From positions 1-64,000 of the forward strand of contig JABYQQ010000024.1 of the NCBI GenBank assembly GCA_022605405.1: a stretch of DNA of 64,000 nucleotides, written 5' to 3'. Every line of letters starts with the position of its first letter. The first letter of the stretch is position 1. Shown in pieces: positions 12,441 to 25,200 of the stretch. A program made the position numbers and the translations under genes. The notes beneath the pieces are model-generated. The model did no database searches. It worked only from the letters and a program-made list of their open reading frames with translations, and was not told where the DNA came from. Source of the DNA: Earliella scabrosa (Eukaryota; Basidiomycota; Agaricomycetes; Polyporales; Polyporaceae).

Positions 12441-12525
12441 CGGTCGAGCCACGGTTGAGCCACGGTCGAGCCACGGTCGAGCCACGGTCGAGCCACGGTC
12501 GAGCCACGGTCGAGCCACGGTCAGG
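12441..12525 (+). repeat. 11-bp minisatellite (CGGTCGAGCCA)n
   Basis: Seven head-to-tail copies of CGGTCGAGCCA, the second with one C-to-T change, plus a partial copy. The array sits about 75 bp beyond the stop codon of gene Z1, in its likely 3' flank. Confidence 0.95.
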
Positions 12526-12601
12526 CTATGGAGGACAGCCAATAATCAGTTTCCCTTCAAATCACGTCGATACAATACGCCAGATTACATATGCTGCTGC
12601 A

Positions 12602-15600
12602 TTATGCTACATCGTCCTCCACCGCCGGTCGTCCATCCCACACCGCCAGAGTGCGAATTTTGTCCTCGGTGAGACCCAGTTGAGCCAGGTAGGCCTTCAC
12701 CCCTGCTTCGATGACAGTCTCTTCTCGAGCCTCCAACCGTTCGATACGAGCCCGCAGATCCGCAAGGACGACTGCAACCTCCTCGTATGGCGCCATGGAG
12801 GGGCCAACTGGCGGGGTATCGCCGTCCACAGCCTCGGTGTTGTTCTCCAATGCCGCGACCCGGGTTCGTAGGTATATCACCTCGTGCGCGAGCGTCGACC
12901 TGTCGTGCCCAAGGGGACCTGTAGTATGCTTGAGTAAAGACTGTGCAATCTCCACCAATGCAGTCGTGCACTTGTGGACGAGGTCCTTGAGTGGCTCTAC
13001 GATGTCGTGAGGGATGGATGGACTCTGTGCCAGCACGTCGACGAGGGCATCTAGGGGCTCCTTGATATGTCGACCCACGCTGCGAATATCATCGCTGATG
13101 CGATTCAAAACAGTATCGGCAATGTGTTGCATAGTTCCGGTGCACTCGTGCTGGTGTGTGTCGAGTTGTGTGTTGATGACATTGACGTCAAGAGAGGTCC
13201 GATGAAGTTGATCGCGATACCACAGAACCGCTGTCTGCAACTCGTGGATACCGTCCCAGGTGGTCTTGTACAGATCCCGCAGTCCGTCAAGGGTGGACAG
13301 CATATCTCTGAGAGTTTCTGAGTGGACTGAGAGCATAGGCATGCCGCGCAGCGCAAGGACAACCGCCTGGATGCCTTCCCCCGTCTTCGCAAGGAACGTG
13401 ATGACTTTGGCCAGGTCACCAGCGACCTTCGGCTCTAGGAGGTCAAGGCGCGCGCCTGTACTCGCTGGACGGTCGTCCGGCATTCTGGCAAGCAGCGATT
13501 CTGCAAGACCAATAACGGCGCTTCCCTCCTTCGCAAGCTCTGTAGCCAGCATGATCGCTCTGTTCAGGTCTTCAGATATGTCGGAAATAGGCGCGGAGAC
13601 ATCCGAAGCGCTCGCAAATACTCGAGGAGGCGGAGAGATATATCGTGTTGTGAAGATTGCTCCAGAGGTTTGAATGACTGGTGGCGAGGAGGTATCTGAG
13701 ATAGATAAGGGGCTGGCAGTGAGCTCTTGAGGAGAAATGTCGTTCACCGGAACAGCAGATCGATCTAACGGCTGGGGCGGATTACAAGACGCTTGGCGTT
13801 GGTGAGCAAGCAATTACTACCGGAATTTCGCAGATGGAACATACCGGGACACACAGGAACGTGACATTTTGGACAGCAGGAATCAGATATGAGAGACGTA
13901 GCTAGATCTGACGAGGGTGCCTGACTCTGTACGCTCTTGACTGTGCCAGGTCGTAGGTCGAGAACGGAGCCATCGACGCGATAATGCATGACCTGACGAG
14001 CTCCCTCGGAATGGGACTGTCCGGACGTTCCTCGCTCAACGTCATCAACTTCCATGGGCTGGAAATCAACGGAGACGTCCGTCGGACGCCCCGCGAAGGG
14101 AGAACTGGAGTAGTGTTTTTGGCGCTTCCGCCTTCGCTCGCAAGCATCCTGCGTTCCAGCGTTGGTTGCGGATTGATGCCCGTCGTCAATGATTTCCTCC
14201 TGAACTTTAGCTTGAGCCTTGTCCTTCTTCGAAGACAAGCGGGAGTGCCCCGCCCTCTTGCGTCGCCGCTTCCTCTCACTTGGAACATCCATCTGAAAGT
14301 CGGCTGGCAGCGCCGGCTGATGGTCGGTCCGGTGCTCGCGCTCGAGGACGGCTTGTAATACGGGGCGGAGTTCGACCTGGCACTTGGTTTGAGGAGAGGG
14401 ACTGGCCTGGTCTGGCTCTGAACTCTGCCTCTGTGACAGGCGGGTTTGGTAGAGAGCTTTCTGAGCTGCGATAGTTGTTGATGAAGGGGGTGGAGGGTGC
14501 ACTTTCCTCCCTTGTGGCGTGTGGTGAGGGTCGTAGAATTGCAAGAACCACGTGGGTACGCAGTCGGGGTCGTCGAGGTTGAGGTGGTCGGGGAGGAGAT
14601 CTAGATCGTTGTCAGTGTAACGGTCTGGTTGCATGGATATCTTCCAGAACCGCCAACTGAGATAACCGGCGAGGGCCGATCTTTGTCTGAAAGTCGCGCT
14701 GCAGCCGACCTTCCTGTCGTGACAGTCCAGGCACGCCGTGTTGAAAGTGGGCGCGAAGAAGCAGTCTCTTCCACGCTTCTTGCACTGGGCACAAGGAACA
14801 GGCTAGTGTATTAATCATAAGTGTGATTCCGTCCCGAGGGTGCGATCTAAGTCTCCACGTACCGACCACATCCACTGGAAGGGAATATACTCTGGAGGAA
14901 AATCCTCCTCATGTGGGACATAACCAGAGCTGTTCGGGTCTGGAAATGATACGAGGTCGGCAGGGATTGGGGTATCACCCAGAGAGGCTACGGACGGAGA
15001 CGCGGACGCCGAATAGGGGGATCGGGTGCATGCGCTTCCGGGAGCACCCGCTGCGCTCAACGGCGAAACGGTGCATGCATCAGGGTAACGGTCTTCGGTA
15101 GGTCTCAATCCCATCCCAGGCTCCTGACCTTCCGGGGCCGGCACCGGAGACGGCGGTGTCTGCTGGCCATCTTGGTGCTGCCTCGCAAAGCTTTCCCCTG
15201 AGCACGAGGAAGTGCAATCCACGGTAAGGTGTGTCTCATTCTTCTGCAATCTGGTCTGCGTAGTGTTGTCTTCCTCGGCTTGGCCTGTATCAGCCGTGTG
15301 AGCTTCATCATTGGGGGCGGGGGGCGGATTGTGGGTTGGCGAGCCGCGAGTCTCCAACTCGGGGTCGGCTTGGACGTTGAGAGCGGAATTGATGACACCC
15401 GAGCGCTCTATTGGTAGACTATGGGATCTTTCAATTTGAGGCGAATGCGCGGTATCCAACTCGGCGAGGTATTGATCGTTGGATGACGGTGGCGCTTCAG
15501 GTGGGGATAGGTGTTCAGATAGATCTGTAACGGTAACTTCGGCCTGGGGGTTGACTTTGAAACCCTGCGCAGATAGCGTCGGACGTTTCCCCTGAGAAGG

Positions 15601-16068
15601 CGTCGAGCAGTGGAGTGTCTCTGTGATAACTTGGGATCAGCGAACGGTGATGAGAGGCCAAGAGGTATCCTGACCTGGGCTAACCCACCAGATATTCGCG
15701 ACGCGGTCTATAGGTAGGTAATGGACTGGACCATCCTCCTTCGCGACCAGGATGAGGTTCTTCCGTGGCCCTGGACTAATCTCCTCCGCGTCGAAGGGCT
15801 CTCCAGCGCGAAGAGCAACGTTGTACTGGTGAATCACGCCAATGATGAACGCTGGGACTTCGATAAACCAAGCGACGTCAAAGAGACGAACGATCTTGAC
15901 GACCACCTTGTAGAACCGGCGATTCCACTTGGTGCGTTGAGGGTCGGTGACAGAGGGCCGAGCGTGGTACGCGTAGTAGATCTCGCTACAGAGCTGTCGC
16001 ATGTCGGCGAATTGCTCTTCAGTGGGTGGGGGATGCTGGTTGCCATGGGTCACAGACGTAGATGGCAT
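12602..16068 (-). CDS. Z1: Zn2Cys6-spaced cysteine-cluster protein with helical C-terminus
   Basis: Four exons (16068-15675, 15620-14863, 14802-13855, 13771-12602) join in phase to give 1089 aa. Layout: an N-terminal folded domain (about residues 1-130, ending in an ANIWW motif), a disordered acidic/Pro/Ser stretch, then at residues 388-418 the cluster C-x2-C-x6-C-x9-C-x2-C-x6-C, the spacing of fungal Zn2Cys6 DNA-binding domains, followed by a Trp-rich piece (GYLSWRFWKI). A basic disordered linker with KRRRKR follows. The last 350 or so residues are long amphipathic helices, probably coiled coil (ALENNTEAV, RIERLEAREE). Z2 on the opposite strand is a paralogue with the same order of parts. 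A nuclear DNA- or chromatin-associated role is inferred from the cluster and basic segments only; the family has no name known to me. Confidence 0.8.
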
Positions 16069-17347
16069 GCTAATAGTGGGTGCGTCGCGCGCGATACGAG
16101 TAGCAGATACCAGTGAGGCGAAGAAGTCGAACGATGACTTTACACCGTTGAACTTCGGGTCGCACGTCGTGCGAAGCGCCGGTGAGATGGCGATGGGATC
16201 TGCCAGGAAGATCGTCAATCTGGCGTAGATTGTTTGTTCCCGCCAAATAGTGCCTTATTCGGGAGGATCGACGCCGACTCGGCCGTCCTGAAGGCCTGAC
16301 AGCCTGTACAGGCCTGTACCCCCGTTTTCGAAGGCGCGCTAGAATGCTTGCGACCTGGCTTGCGCTCTCAGCCTCTCACTGCAGCCTCTCGAGATCGGAC
16401 CTCTCTGCGTCTCCACGAGTTAGGTGAACACGTTAAAATCATTATGGTTCATCACGGAACATGTTGGACATGGAGTCGTTGTCGGGAGTGGCTACGAACA
16501 TGGCAGAACTTGGACCGTCCCTGTGAACACGCGTTTTCTAGCGCTTCCCCTTGTTCTTACTAGTACTACATTAGACTTGCGCGAGGCTTTGCAGCGCTAC
16601 ATATTATACAAGCACGCCAGGGCTGGTTCATGTCACACATGGTGGCGCCAATATATATAAGGGTTGCTCACCACCCGGACGTGACAGTGGCGCATGTCTG
16701 CTGTTCAACCGGCTCCGCCCGGGCGCCCACAATGGCCACAACTCCTGCCCCGGCCGGCCCTCCCCCCACAAATGCCCTCTAGGCAGTCCTAGGTGCCGGC
16801 TCAGCTATGGTCCTCTGGTTTCAAACCTTACAGTCAAAGTGTGTAGTACATATGACATAGGTATCCAGTCAATTAGAACGTATTCCAAACCCATTGTTGC
16901 CTGCCCGGTCTGTCCAGCTAGCCCACCATCCAGCTTCTGCTTCACAGTGGACGCAGTGAGCTTTGTCTCTACCTGTGAACACTTCTCATCCCCCTGATGG
17001 CCTGTCATTGTTACTGCATGCTCCTAGGGAGACTCACTGCGAGTTGTATTCCAATAGTGGCTCCCGACGCTGGTCTGTATTGAGAGACCTCAATCAGCAT
17101 ATGGTGGTGCTGTCGACCTGGTGCTGTGGGAGGCCACTGTATACCGTTACTGCCACTCACGCCGGCTGGTATACTCAGTCTCATCAAACAAAGCTGGCTG
17201 GCCGGGCGTGTCATACTTACGTGAAGGCCCAGATCTACTCCAGCAGCCACACTGCCCCGCTCGCGATCCCCTGCACCGTTCGAGCCATTTTGTCAGATCA
17301 TACTTACTAATAACAAACTCGGGCTACTAGTACATCCAGGGACCATG
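16069..17347. other. intergenic between Z1 and Y1
   Basis: No gene seen. This stretch separates the 5' side of Z1 from the 3' end of Y1 and contains GGCCGGCC-rich patches. A short sequence GTCAATTAGAACGT (about 16868) recurs as GTCGATTAGAACGT near 33407, the only similarity I noticed between the two flanks of the KDZ block. Confidence 0.4.
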
Positions 17348-18586
17348 TCATAACTCTTCGTCATCGCCAGTCTCTCCTTCCCCGTTCCCGGCCTGCGCAA
17401 AGAGCATTCGGTTATAGTCCAACCAATGCCTTGCCGCGTTCTGCGCACGCATCCCAACTGTCCGGCCGAGAGCACGTCGGAGCTCCACGAGTGAGTTCCT
17501 TTCGTCAACAAGCTCGGCTAGCATCGTGCGCGAGTGGCTGAGAGCCTGGAGGGTGTGATCGCGCGCCCCCTCGGCTGCTGTGTGTTTCGAGACGAGCGGG
17601 GACAGCCGCGGATTGTCGACTGGGGACGGAGATCGCTCGCTGTTGAGCTCGGAAAATGACAGCTTCCGGGCGGCACGAGCATCTCCCATTCCTGTCGCTG
17701 ACGGTCGGTCGGCTCGTGGGGTCCACTCTCCAACGGGCCCGGGACTCGGCAAGCCCGCAAAGCGGTCGATTTGCGGGCTGGACACCTGGAAGGCGCGGTC
17801 GAGCGTATCCCGAGCCGATGTGCTTCCGCCCCCGTCCATCGGCGACGGAGATCGCTCGCGCTCGCTGTTGAGCAGGGCGAACACCAGCTTTTGAGCGGGT
17901 CGAGCATCCCTCACTCCCGTTGCCAATGGTCGGTCGGCTCGTGGAGTCCACTCTCCGACGGGCCCTGGAGTTGGCAAGTCCGCGAGGCGGTCGGGAGTGC
18001 GAGGGCGATCCCCATCCCCTGCAAGTCGTCTCGGCGGAGTTGTAGCAGCGCGGGCCGGCTCGAACCCGCCCTCAGCCTCGCCCACTGGCCCCAATGGAGG
18101 TGATGCGGCTAGCGAGCTGTTGCGCGGGATGGTCGTCGGCAACCGCGCCGGCGCGGTTTGTGCTCGACCGCCTGCAGGCCGAGACGCACGCTGCGCGTCG
18201 CGCGTCAGCTCCATGCGAGACAGGTCGTCCGCGCATTCCAGGGTGGGACTATGCTCGAGACCGGCGTCCTGCCTCTGCTCGCCGACAGGCACAGTCGGTG
18301 ACAAAAAAACCGGGGTCGGGGAGTGGATGCGCACGCGCCGCGATCGCAATGGACCCGTCTCATTTGCGTCCTCGATGTTGTCGACCTCTGATTAGACGCG
18401 ATGAGAAAGTTGCTGAAGTACATTCTAAGACGCGTCCTCACCTATCCGCTCGGCAGATGTCGACCGGCCGTGGCCGCTGCGAGTGCGAGTGCGTTTGCGA
18501 GGAACCTTGGGCTGCTATCGGCATCAGAAGACTCCTTTGAGTCAAGGTCGGTCCGAGCTCCAGAGAACACGCACCTTGTTGGACAT
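17348..18586 (-). CDS. Y1: basic/Pro-Ser-rich protein with C-terminal helix
   Basis: Three exons (18586-18575, 18511-18442, 18387-17348) join in phase to give 373 aa starting MSNKPKVPRKRTRTRS. The tiny 12-bp first exon and a basic, nuclear-localisation-like N-terminus are followed by a long disordered region with two copies of a block around PGPVGEWTPRADRP. A helical C-terminal 80 residues (LRRALGRTVGMRA ... WLDYNRMLFAQ) ends in an acidic tail. Y2 at 35205-36810 shares the basic start, internal block duplication and a matching SWESYNRIL C-terminus, so the two form a family. Y1 is divergent from Z2 with 155 bp between start codons, suggesting a shared promoter. Function unknown. Confidence 0.7.
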
Positions 18587-18741
18587 GGTTTGGGTTCAGA
18601 GGCCGCCGCGAGCTCGTGCGGGCCCGCCGTCCGCGATCTCCGAACGAGCGCCGCAAATTTTGCGTCGGGCGCCTAATCCGAAATCCGGCTTTCAACATTC
18701 CCCTTCACTCACCTGCAAACGAGTCCCTGCACCACTGAACG

Positions 18742-21700
18742 ATGGCATCCCGAGACAGCAGCATCCCCACCTCGAGCCGAGATCCACCTACCGCTCAGCT
18801 CATTGCTGATGCCTCGGATTTTGTCAGCCAGATTCATTACTCTCACGCCCAACGCCCACCGGCTGGTTCTTCGGCTCGACAAAGCTGGGATCTCCATTTC
18901 ACACAATGCTGCAAGAATCTTGCGAAGATCCTCGCCCTTGCCGCATTCGACGAGCTTCCCGCATTCGCGATCGGCACGATCTGGGAGTATAATAAATTGT
19001 ACTACTCCCGGACGGCCGTGGTCGATGCGGAAGCAATTCGCCCCGCTGAAGATGAGAGGCACCCTGCCCTGGACCCGTCGAACCACCGCCGCTTGCGTTA
19101 CCGACCCAACGAGCGCGGCATCGTCCGGGTGCTGCCGCAGGAGGAGATGAGAAATGTTTGGTGGGAGCGCGAAGTTGAGGGTGCGTCATCCCCGCTCGTC
19201 CTCTCGGACCTTCACGCTCAGCTGCGCTTAGCCTCGGATGAGCGCGACAGCGCGATGGAGCCACAAGATGAGCCCGGACCGTCCAGGCGAGAGGAGGAAT
19301 ACGAGTCGTCGTCCGGAGAACCCGAGGTCGATGCGGCTGACATCGAAAAACCCGAGCTCCACGCGGCCGACATCGAAGAACCCGAGGTCGACACGGCCGA
19401 CATCGAAGAACCCGAGGTCGACGCGGCCGACATCGAAGAACCCGAGGTCGACGCGGCCGACATCGAAGAACCCGAGGTCGACGCGGCCGACATCGATGAA
19501 GACGAGGTCGATGCGGCCGACATCGATGAAGACGAGGTCGACGAACTCGACGAAGACGACCCCATGTCTGAACCCGCTCGCGGGCGCAAACGCGCCCGCA
19601 GTGACCTCTCATCGCAGTCCGAGGGCCGCTCTCGATCGCGCCGACGACGCTCTACGCCGCCGGCCGCCGGTTCAGAGACCCCGGCAGTGGCCGAGGAGGA
19701 CACTTTGTATCTCCCGATGGAATCATTCCCCCCAGTGGTGCCCATCGTAAGTGCTCTATCGTGCTGATTCTGCGGGCTCTAAGTTGCGAGCCGCATTTCC
19801 GACAGGCGGCGGGCTACGGATGCGAGAGCTGCCGGAAGGCGCGGACCGTCTGCGAGGTTAACCTCACCACAGGGCAGACATGCACGCGTTGTAAGCAGTC
19901 CAAGATCCGCTGCTCGTTCCGACAGGTCGCGTCGAAGCCGCTTCGCACATACTTGATGTGGCGGATCTGGAAGCTCGGCGAACGCGGTCACAGCGCATGC
20001 CGTTTCCTCCCCGCGCATTTCAAGTTGCCGGGGGCGGCACCCCCGGATTGGTGGATCGACTTGACCGTGGAGAAGCCCGCGTCGACATCCACCGGCAAGA
20101 GCGCGGCGTCTCGCCACCGCGCTCGCTCCGTCGGCCTCACGTCGTCCCGGCGGCGATCCAAGACACCGGCAACGCGACCTGTCGCCGCCAGTCGTAGATC
20201 GCGGGCGCGCTCGCAATCTGCATCGTCCGACCGGGCCGCCGTCGCCGTGCACCCATCCGCAAGAGCCGATGCCGGAGATTCGTCGCCACCATCTGGCGAA
20301 GACGACTCGGTCAAGCAGCTGCCGGTCCGCCAAACGCGCAGCCGCAAGGGCAAGGAGCGCGAGGTCCCGCGTCCGCCCAGCGACGAGAGCACTGCGTCGC
20401 ACCTGCTAGCGGCAATGCGCATTTCATCGCGGACTGCAAGTCCGCCCCCTCCACGCTCCGAACCAACGCCACCAGCAGCCCCCGCGCCTCCCAGCACCCA
20501 GCTGCAGGAGTCCTCGTCTTCCGAAGGCACTGCACCGGCGTTGGAAGAGCCCCGCCTGCAGGGTCGCATCGTGCGCCGAGTTCGTACGGGGCGACCTCAA
20601 TTACTCATCCATTCCGAGGGCCTGACACAAAGTCCGAAGCCGCCGCCGGCAGAGGACATTGAAGGGCAGCTCTCGGCGGCCACAGCTGCCGGGGACGGGA
20701 CCGGAATCGAGGCGATGGACGGGAATGCGCGGCAGGTTCTCCGCGTTCCGACAGTGGACGGTAGGGCGATATTCCTCCCATTTCTATCCGCGCAACTGAC
20801 GTGCTCATTCCCGCAGATTCATGGCGCAGTCTCCCGGCCCTTGACGCCACGTCGTCGGACACTATGCTCGAGGTATCTGGCCTCGACTACATGTTCGCGC
20901 CGCCGGCTAACTATGTCATGCCTCGGAACTGGCAGGCCCTCGCCCGCGCCGCTGCTCGTCCGGACCCGATGGTCAACGCCGCCGTTTGGTCCCGCGATCC
21001 ACCGCCCGTCCCTGGCACAGCGTTCCGCATCGGTCCTGCGACATCCCGCAGCCTGGAGCATCTTCGCGACCAATTGCGCCGCCTGGACCACCTCCGTCCC
21101 ACATTCCAGAATGCAGCCGCTGAAGCCGAACAGCTCGCCCGGCATATCCATAACGCTCGACTCGCTGCTTCCACGCAGATCGCAGAGACCGAGGACCCCG
21201 ACGCCGCAATTCGCATCCTGCTGACGGAACATGAGGAACTTGCTGCCCAAAGCCGGCGCTGTGCGCAACTCATTGCAGACGTCGCGACATCGCTTTCCGC
21301 GGTTACTGAGGCGTTCGGCCAGCTTCCGGCAATTCCTGTCGATGGCCGCGCAGTTGCGGAGCTGCAAGACCTGGTCCACCAGCTGCGCGCCCTCTACGGC
21401 GAGACTTGGCAGCGCTTCGATGCCCTCCGGGAAGACATTCGCCCGGTGCGCGAGGAGCTCCATCGTCTGCGCGTCGACTACCAGCAAGCCATCGAGATGG
21501 TCGAGCAAGTTCCAGCCGCCGCTGCGGAGTCCGTGCAACCGGTGGTTGACCGGCTCTACGACCGAGTTTCCAAGGGGATCGAGCAAATCGGCGACAGTGT
21601 CCGGAAGTCCCTCGGACAGCTCGCACAGGCACTCGATGATGTCACGTTGCACGCGGAGGACAGGGTTCGCCTTGTCAACGCTCTTTGGAAACCGCTGTCC

Positions 21701-22153
21701 GACGCAATGACCGAAGCGGGCCAGATTCGCGGCACGTTTCCTCGTCCGTCATCTCCTCCGGCGCGGCTCTCCGATCTCATCGCTCGCCTCGAGAGGGTGG
21801 AGGCCGAACTCAAGCCCAATTCCCCTCCCCTCCAGCTCGCCGTCGATGACCTCGTTCAGCGCGTGCGGCGATTGGAGCTTGCCTCCACTGGTCATCAGCC
21901 CGAGGATGCCCAGGGCAGTGAGCCGCGACCGAGAGACATCGCCGCTGCTCTGGCTCATCTTCGAAGCCGTGTCGAGCATCTGGAAGAACATCCCGCCGGT
22001 GAGTCCATAGACGGGCGTCGGGCGGATGTTCGGGATTATCTACGCGAGTTCGGACTCGGGCCCGAGGAGCTGACTCGGCTCGGGCGATCGACCATCGCAC
22101 GCGGCACGCAGTTCACCTTCCCCGGTCACGATTTCGGCATGTCGCATTCATAA
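18742..22153 (+). CDS. Z2: Zn2Cys6-spaced cysteine-cluster protein with helical C-terminus
   Basis: Three exons (18742-19746, 19806-20760, 20817-22153) join in phase to give 1098 aa. The N-terminal domain (about residues 1-150) ends in a MRNVWW motif that matches ANIWW of Z1. Next comes an acidic decapeptide-repeat tract (about residues 190-275), then a cysteine cluster at residues 341-371 with C-x2-C-x6-C-x9-C-x2-C-x6-C spacing and a following YLMWRIWKL segment. A Ser/Pro/Arg-rich linker leads to about 430 residues of heptad-like helix. Z1 has an extra intron before its disordered region that Z2 lacks. Z2 is convergent with W, with 109 bp between their stops. The Zn2Cys6 spacing suggests zinc-dependent DNA binding, but the cluster is internal and the conserved lysine run of classical regulators is weak, so this is inference. 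Confidence 0.8.
19321..19545 (+). repeat. in-frame 30-bp tandem repeat in Z2
   Basis: Seven head-to-tail 30-bp units plus a partial unit encode the acidic decapeptide PEVDAADIEE and variants (late units DEVDAADIDE). Because the unit is a multiple of three, copy-number change keeps the frame. Third-position differences between units show that the array is not brand new. Confidence 0.95.
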
Positions 22154-22262
22154 TTCGGACTCTCTATGTAATATACCGTGTCATTGTTACTCCGTCGTTC
22201 GAATGAATGGGAGACAGCCTGCAGTTGCCTCCGCTTACACCAAGTCCGTATCCGCGCAGCGT

Positions 22263-25200
22263 CTACCTGCGACCTCCGCGCGATGACCGAGTCTGGCGCC
22301 CGCCTTTGGCCGGTGGAGGCTGGCCGACTCGTCCCGCATCGTCTCGCCCGTCTTGCTCATTAGTCGGCACTGGAACGCGACTGCGAGTGCGCCGCCCGAT
22401 GCCCTCAGTCGCCATGTCCGCGGCTGCGGTCGCCGCTGTGACTGTCTCACTTCGAGCGCGTTTCCGACTGTTGCGCGTCGGACGAGATGGTCCCGGCTCT
22501 CCTTCATTCAATGTCGGTAGATCCTTCGCAGGCTGCGCAGTACGCGACGACCCTGATTCCGCGTGCTCGTCCTTCTGTTTCGAGGATTTCGAGCGCGCAG
22601 CCGGTGGGTTCCCCGCCAGCACGTCCGCGGGGTTCCCCGAGTTATCCGACGCCGCGGTCGCCCCCGGCTCTGCTCCGGTGCGGGCGCGGAGTGGGCGCGC
22701 GGCAGGAGGACGATGCTTGACTGAAGTGCAGACTTCCAACAGCTCTTCCTGAAGCTGGAAGTCCATCGTCGAAGTCGCGAAGAAGGACGGCAGATCCGCG
22801 GGAAGGTCGTCCGGATCTTCAATCGTCTGCACACGCATGAGGTCCCGCAGGAGGAGACCCATGGTGAGACAATAGCGTTGGGCCACCTCCGCCGATGTCG
22901 GCCTTTGCGGGCCGGCTTTCAACCATTCCACTACACGGCCGAGGGCACCCGACTGCTCGTGAAGTGTCCTCGGGAGATGGGAGGATGACATCGACCAAGT
23001 CGCAAACTTCACAGGGTCTCTTCCAGTGACCTTGACGTCTTGAATCAACTGCACAAAGACTGTCAATACGCGAACCGGGCTGCGAGCGTGCCGACACTCA
23101 CCAACGGATGAAGCCGGTCGAGCATCTCGCGGAACGCGTTCTGCTCGCTCAACGCATGGAGGAACTGGAAACGAGCGTCACCGGTGTTTGCAACGCCGCC
23201 AGGGCAGGTGGGCATGGGTGTATGCGAGGACTTCGCCTTCTCCTTTCCTTTCGCCCGCCTCCGTGAGCTAGTGGGTTGCGGAGGGAGCTCCGGGTCGGGC
23301 TGCAGCTGCGAGGTTGAGGCGGATAGCCTCGGGCTTGGCTCGCGGTCGCCTCTCCGGCCACCTATCGTGCTCTTTGACCGCGATGGTGGGGCGCGTTCGA
23401 AGCCCATGTGTAGGTCGCGGGTCTCGGTTGCATCGTCTTCTGCGTCGGCTTCGTCTTCGTCGGACGGCGTGCCCGCTATCGTGGACTCTACGGCGGCAAG
23501 ATCTTCGTCCAGGTCCTCGTCCTCAAGTCCATCGCCATCGTCTGAAGACGAGCCGTCGCCTTGGAGCTCCTTCCATCCCTCGTCGTCGGAGTCCGACGCC
23601 TCGGACTTGCTCCACTCCGCCTCCGCCTCCTCCTCCACGCGTTTCTTCTTCTTACCCTTGCCACCGGCCTTCGCTGCACGCTTACCATTCCCTCCAGCCG
23701 CCCGAACCGCCTTCTTCGCCTTCCCCAGCTCGCGGGTATACTCCTGAGTCGCCTTCTCTAGGCGCGTGAGGGCAGCTCGCTTGTCCGAACGCCCCCGCCC
23801 ACTCCGCGCGTTCGCTGCACGCCTCGCAATGTCTTCGATGTCCGACGCGTCAACATCGGGACCGTAATCGTAACTGCGCGCGTTGTCGTCCGCGGGACTC
23901 TTGGCCGGCTTCACCGCCGAGGGCTGTGGGTTCCGGTAGACCGCGTCCTGGATGGTCGCATGGTCTCCCGTCCCGTCGCGATACGCAGACAAACGGAACC
24001 GACGAGGTTCCTCGTCAAGGCCATGGGCAGCGGGGTTCTCCATCCTGACGACGTGATCCAGAAAGAGCTGAAGGTGTTCGGCCGGCATGTGCTCAGGGTC
24101 GTACAGTAGAACACCCTCAGGGAGCATTCCAGGAGCGAAAAACTTGTCGGGTTGCTCCTTGAAGAGTGCCCACGGCTGACGGCGGAGTGACTCCTTGCCA
24201 CCGGCCCACTCTAGAAGATTCTCAGCGTCACACAGCGCGGTTGTACCGGTTATTGACTCACGGTGGTGTATGGACATGTACTCCCGAATGATGGCCTTGC
24301 ATGTCTTGGTGGACAGGGAGTTGCCCTGAGCGTCGCGATTGAAAAGTATGGGCGTTCCGTCGTCATACCTCTCGAAGACGATGTTGGGCTTGGAGCTCTT
24401 CTTTTTCAGCGTCTCGTGCAGCTCGGTGGTCTTCTCGGTACTCTTCGCGGGATTGATGATACCGGGGAAGAACGCCCAGAAGTTCTCGCGGAACTCGGCA
24501 TCCCAGCTCTTCATGTCTCGAAACAGCGGCACCTCGGGGTTTTGCTTATGCAGCATCTGCGACACGTCGTAGCTGGGGCTTGTCAGTATCAAGGCTCAAG
24601 GCGAGGTGTGGATAGACAACTCACACGACCCCTCGAAACTCGCCCTCTTTGTCCTCAAAGAGACCGTACATGAACAAAGCGACCTTGCATTGGTCCCAGA
24701 ACATCTCGCAAACCGCGCGCATCCAGGATAACGCGCGCCGTTCGGCGATTCTGCAACACAGTGGGGTCATTAGTTTCAGCGGATTCGGGAATTGCATATG
24801 GTCACTAACTCGGGTTTGTACTCGTCGTCGGGACCGACTTCATTGAACTTGTGGCACAATGCTATCCACTTCTTGCGCGCTTCGTCGCTGAGGTTCTCCC
24901 ACATGCGCGTCCATGTCTCATTCCATATCTGATGTAGCATGGGTCGGACTCGGAGGTGTCTGCAATTCGCGACGGAATGAACGTACCTTGATGTAGTGAT
25001 CCGATGTCTCCTCCACCTCCTCTGCTACCGCCGCCTTGATCTTCTCGGCTTCCGCAAGCGCGAATACTCGCTTCGGCGTGTAGTGCTGTACAATTCTCCT
25101 GGGCAACCGAGTCTTCTTCCCTTGCCGGCTGTTCTGCAAAAAGTTCGTGACTTTCTGCGGATGAAGCGGTCAACAGCGTCAATATCTTGAGAGAGCCTGA

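Noticed and set aside
18899..19612. 237-codon minus-strand frame with HRCRPRRPRV-type repeats
   Set aside because: Antisense reading of the 30-bp repeat in Z2; repeat arrays stay open in several frames.
20819..21652. 277-codon minus-strand frame
   Set aside because: Antisense shadow of the Z2 helical exon.
12602..22153. Mating-type homeodomain locus, considered because of two large genes on opposite strands
   Set aside because: No WFxNxR homeodomain signature in either protein; the conserved feature is a cysteine cluster.
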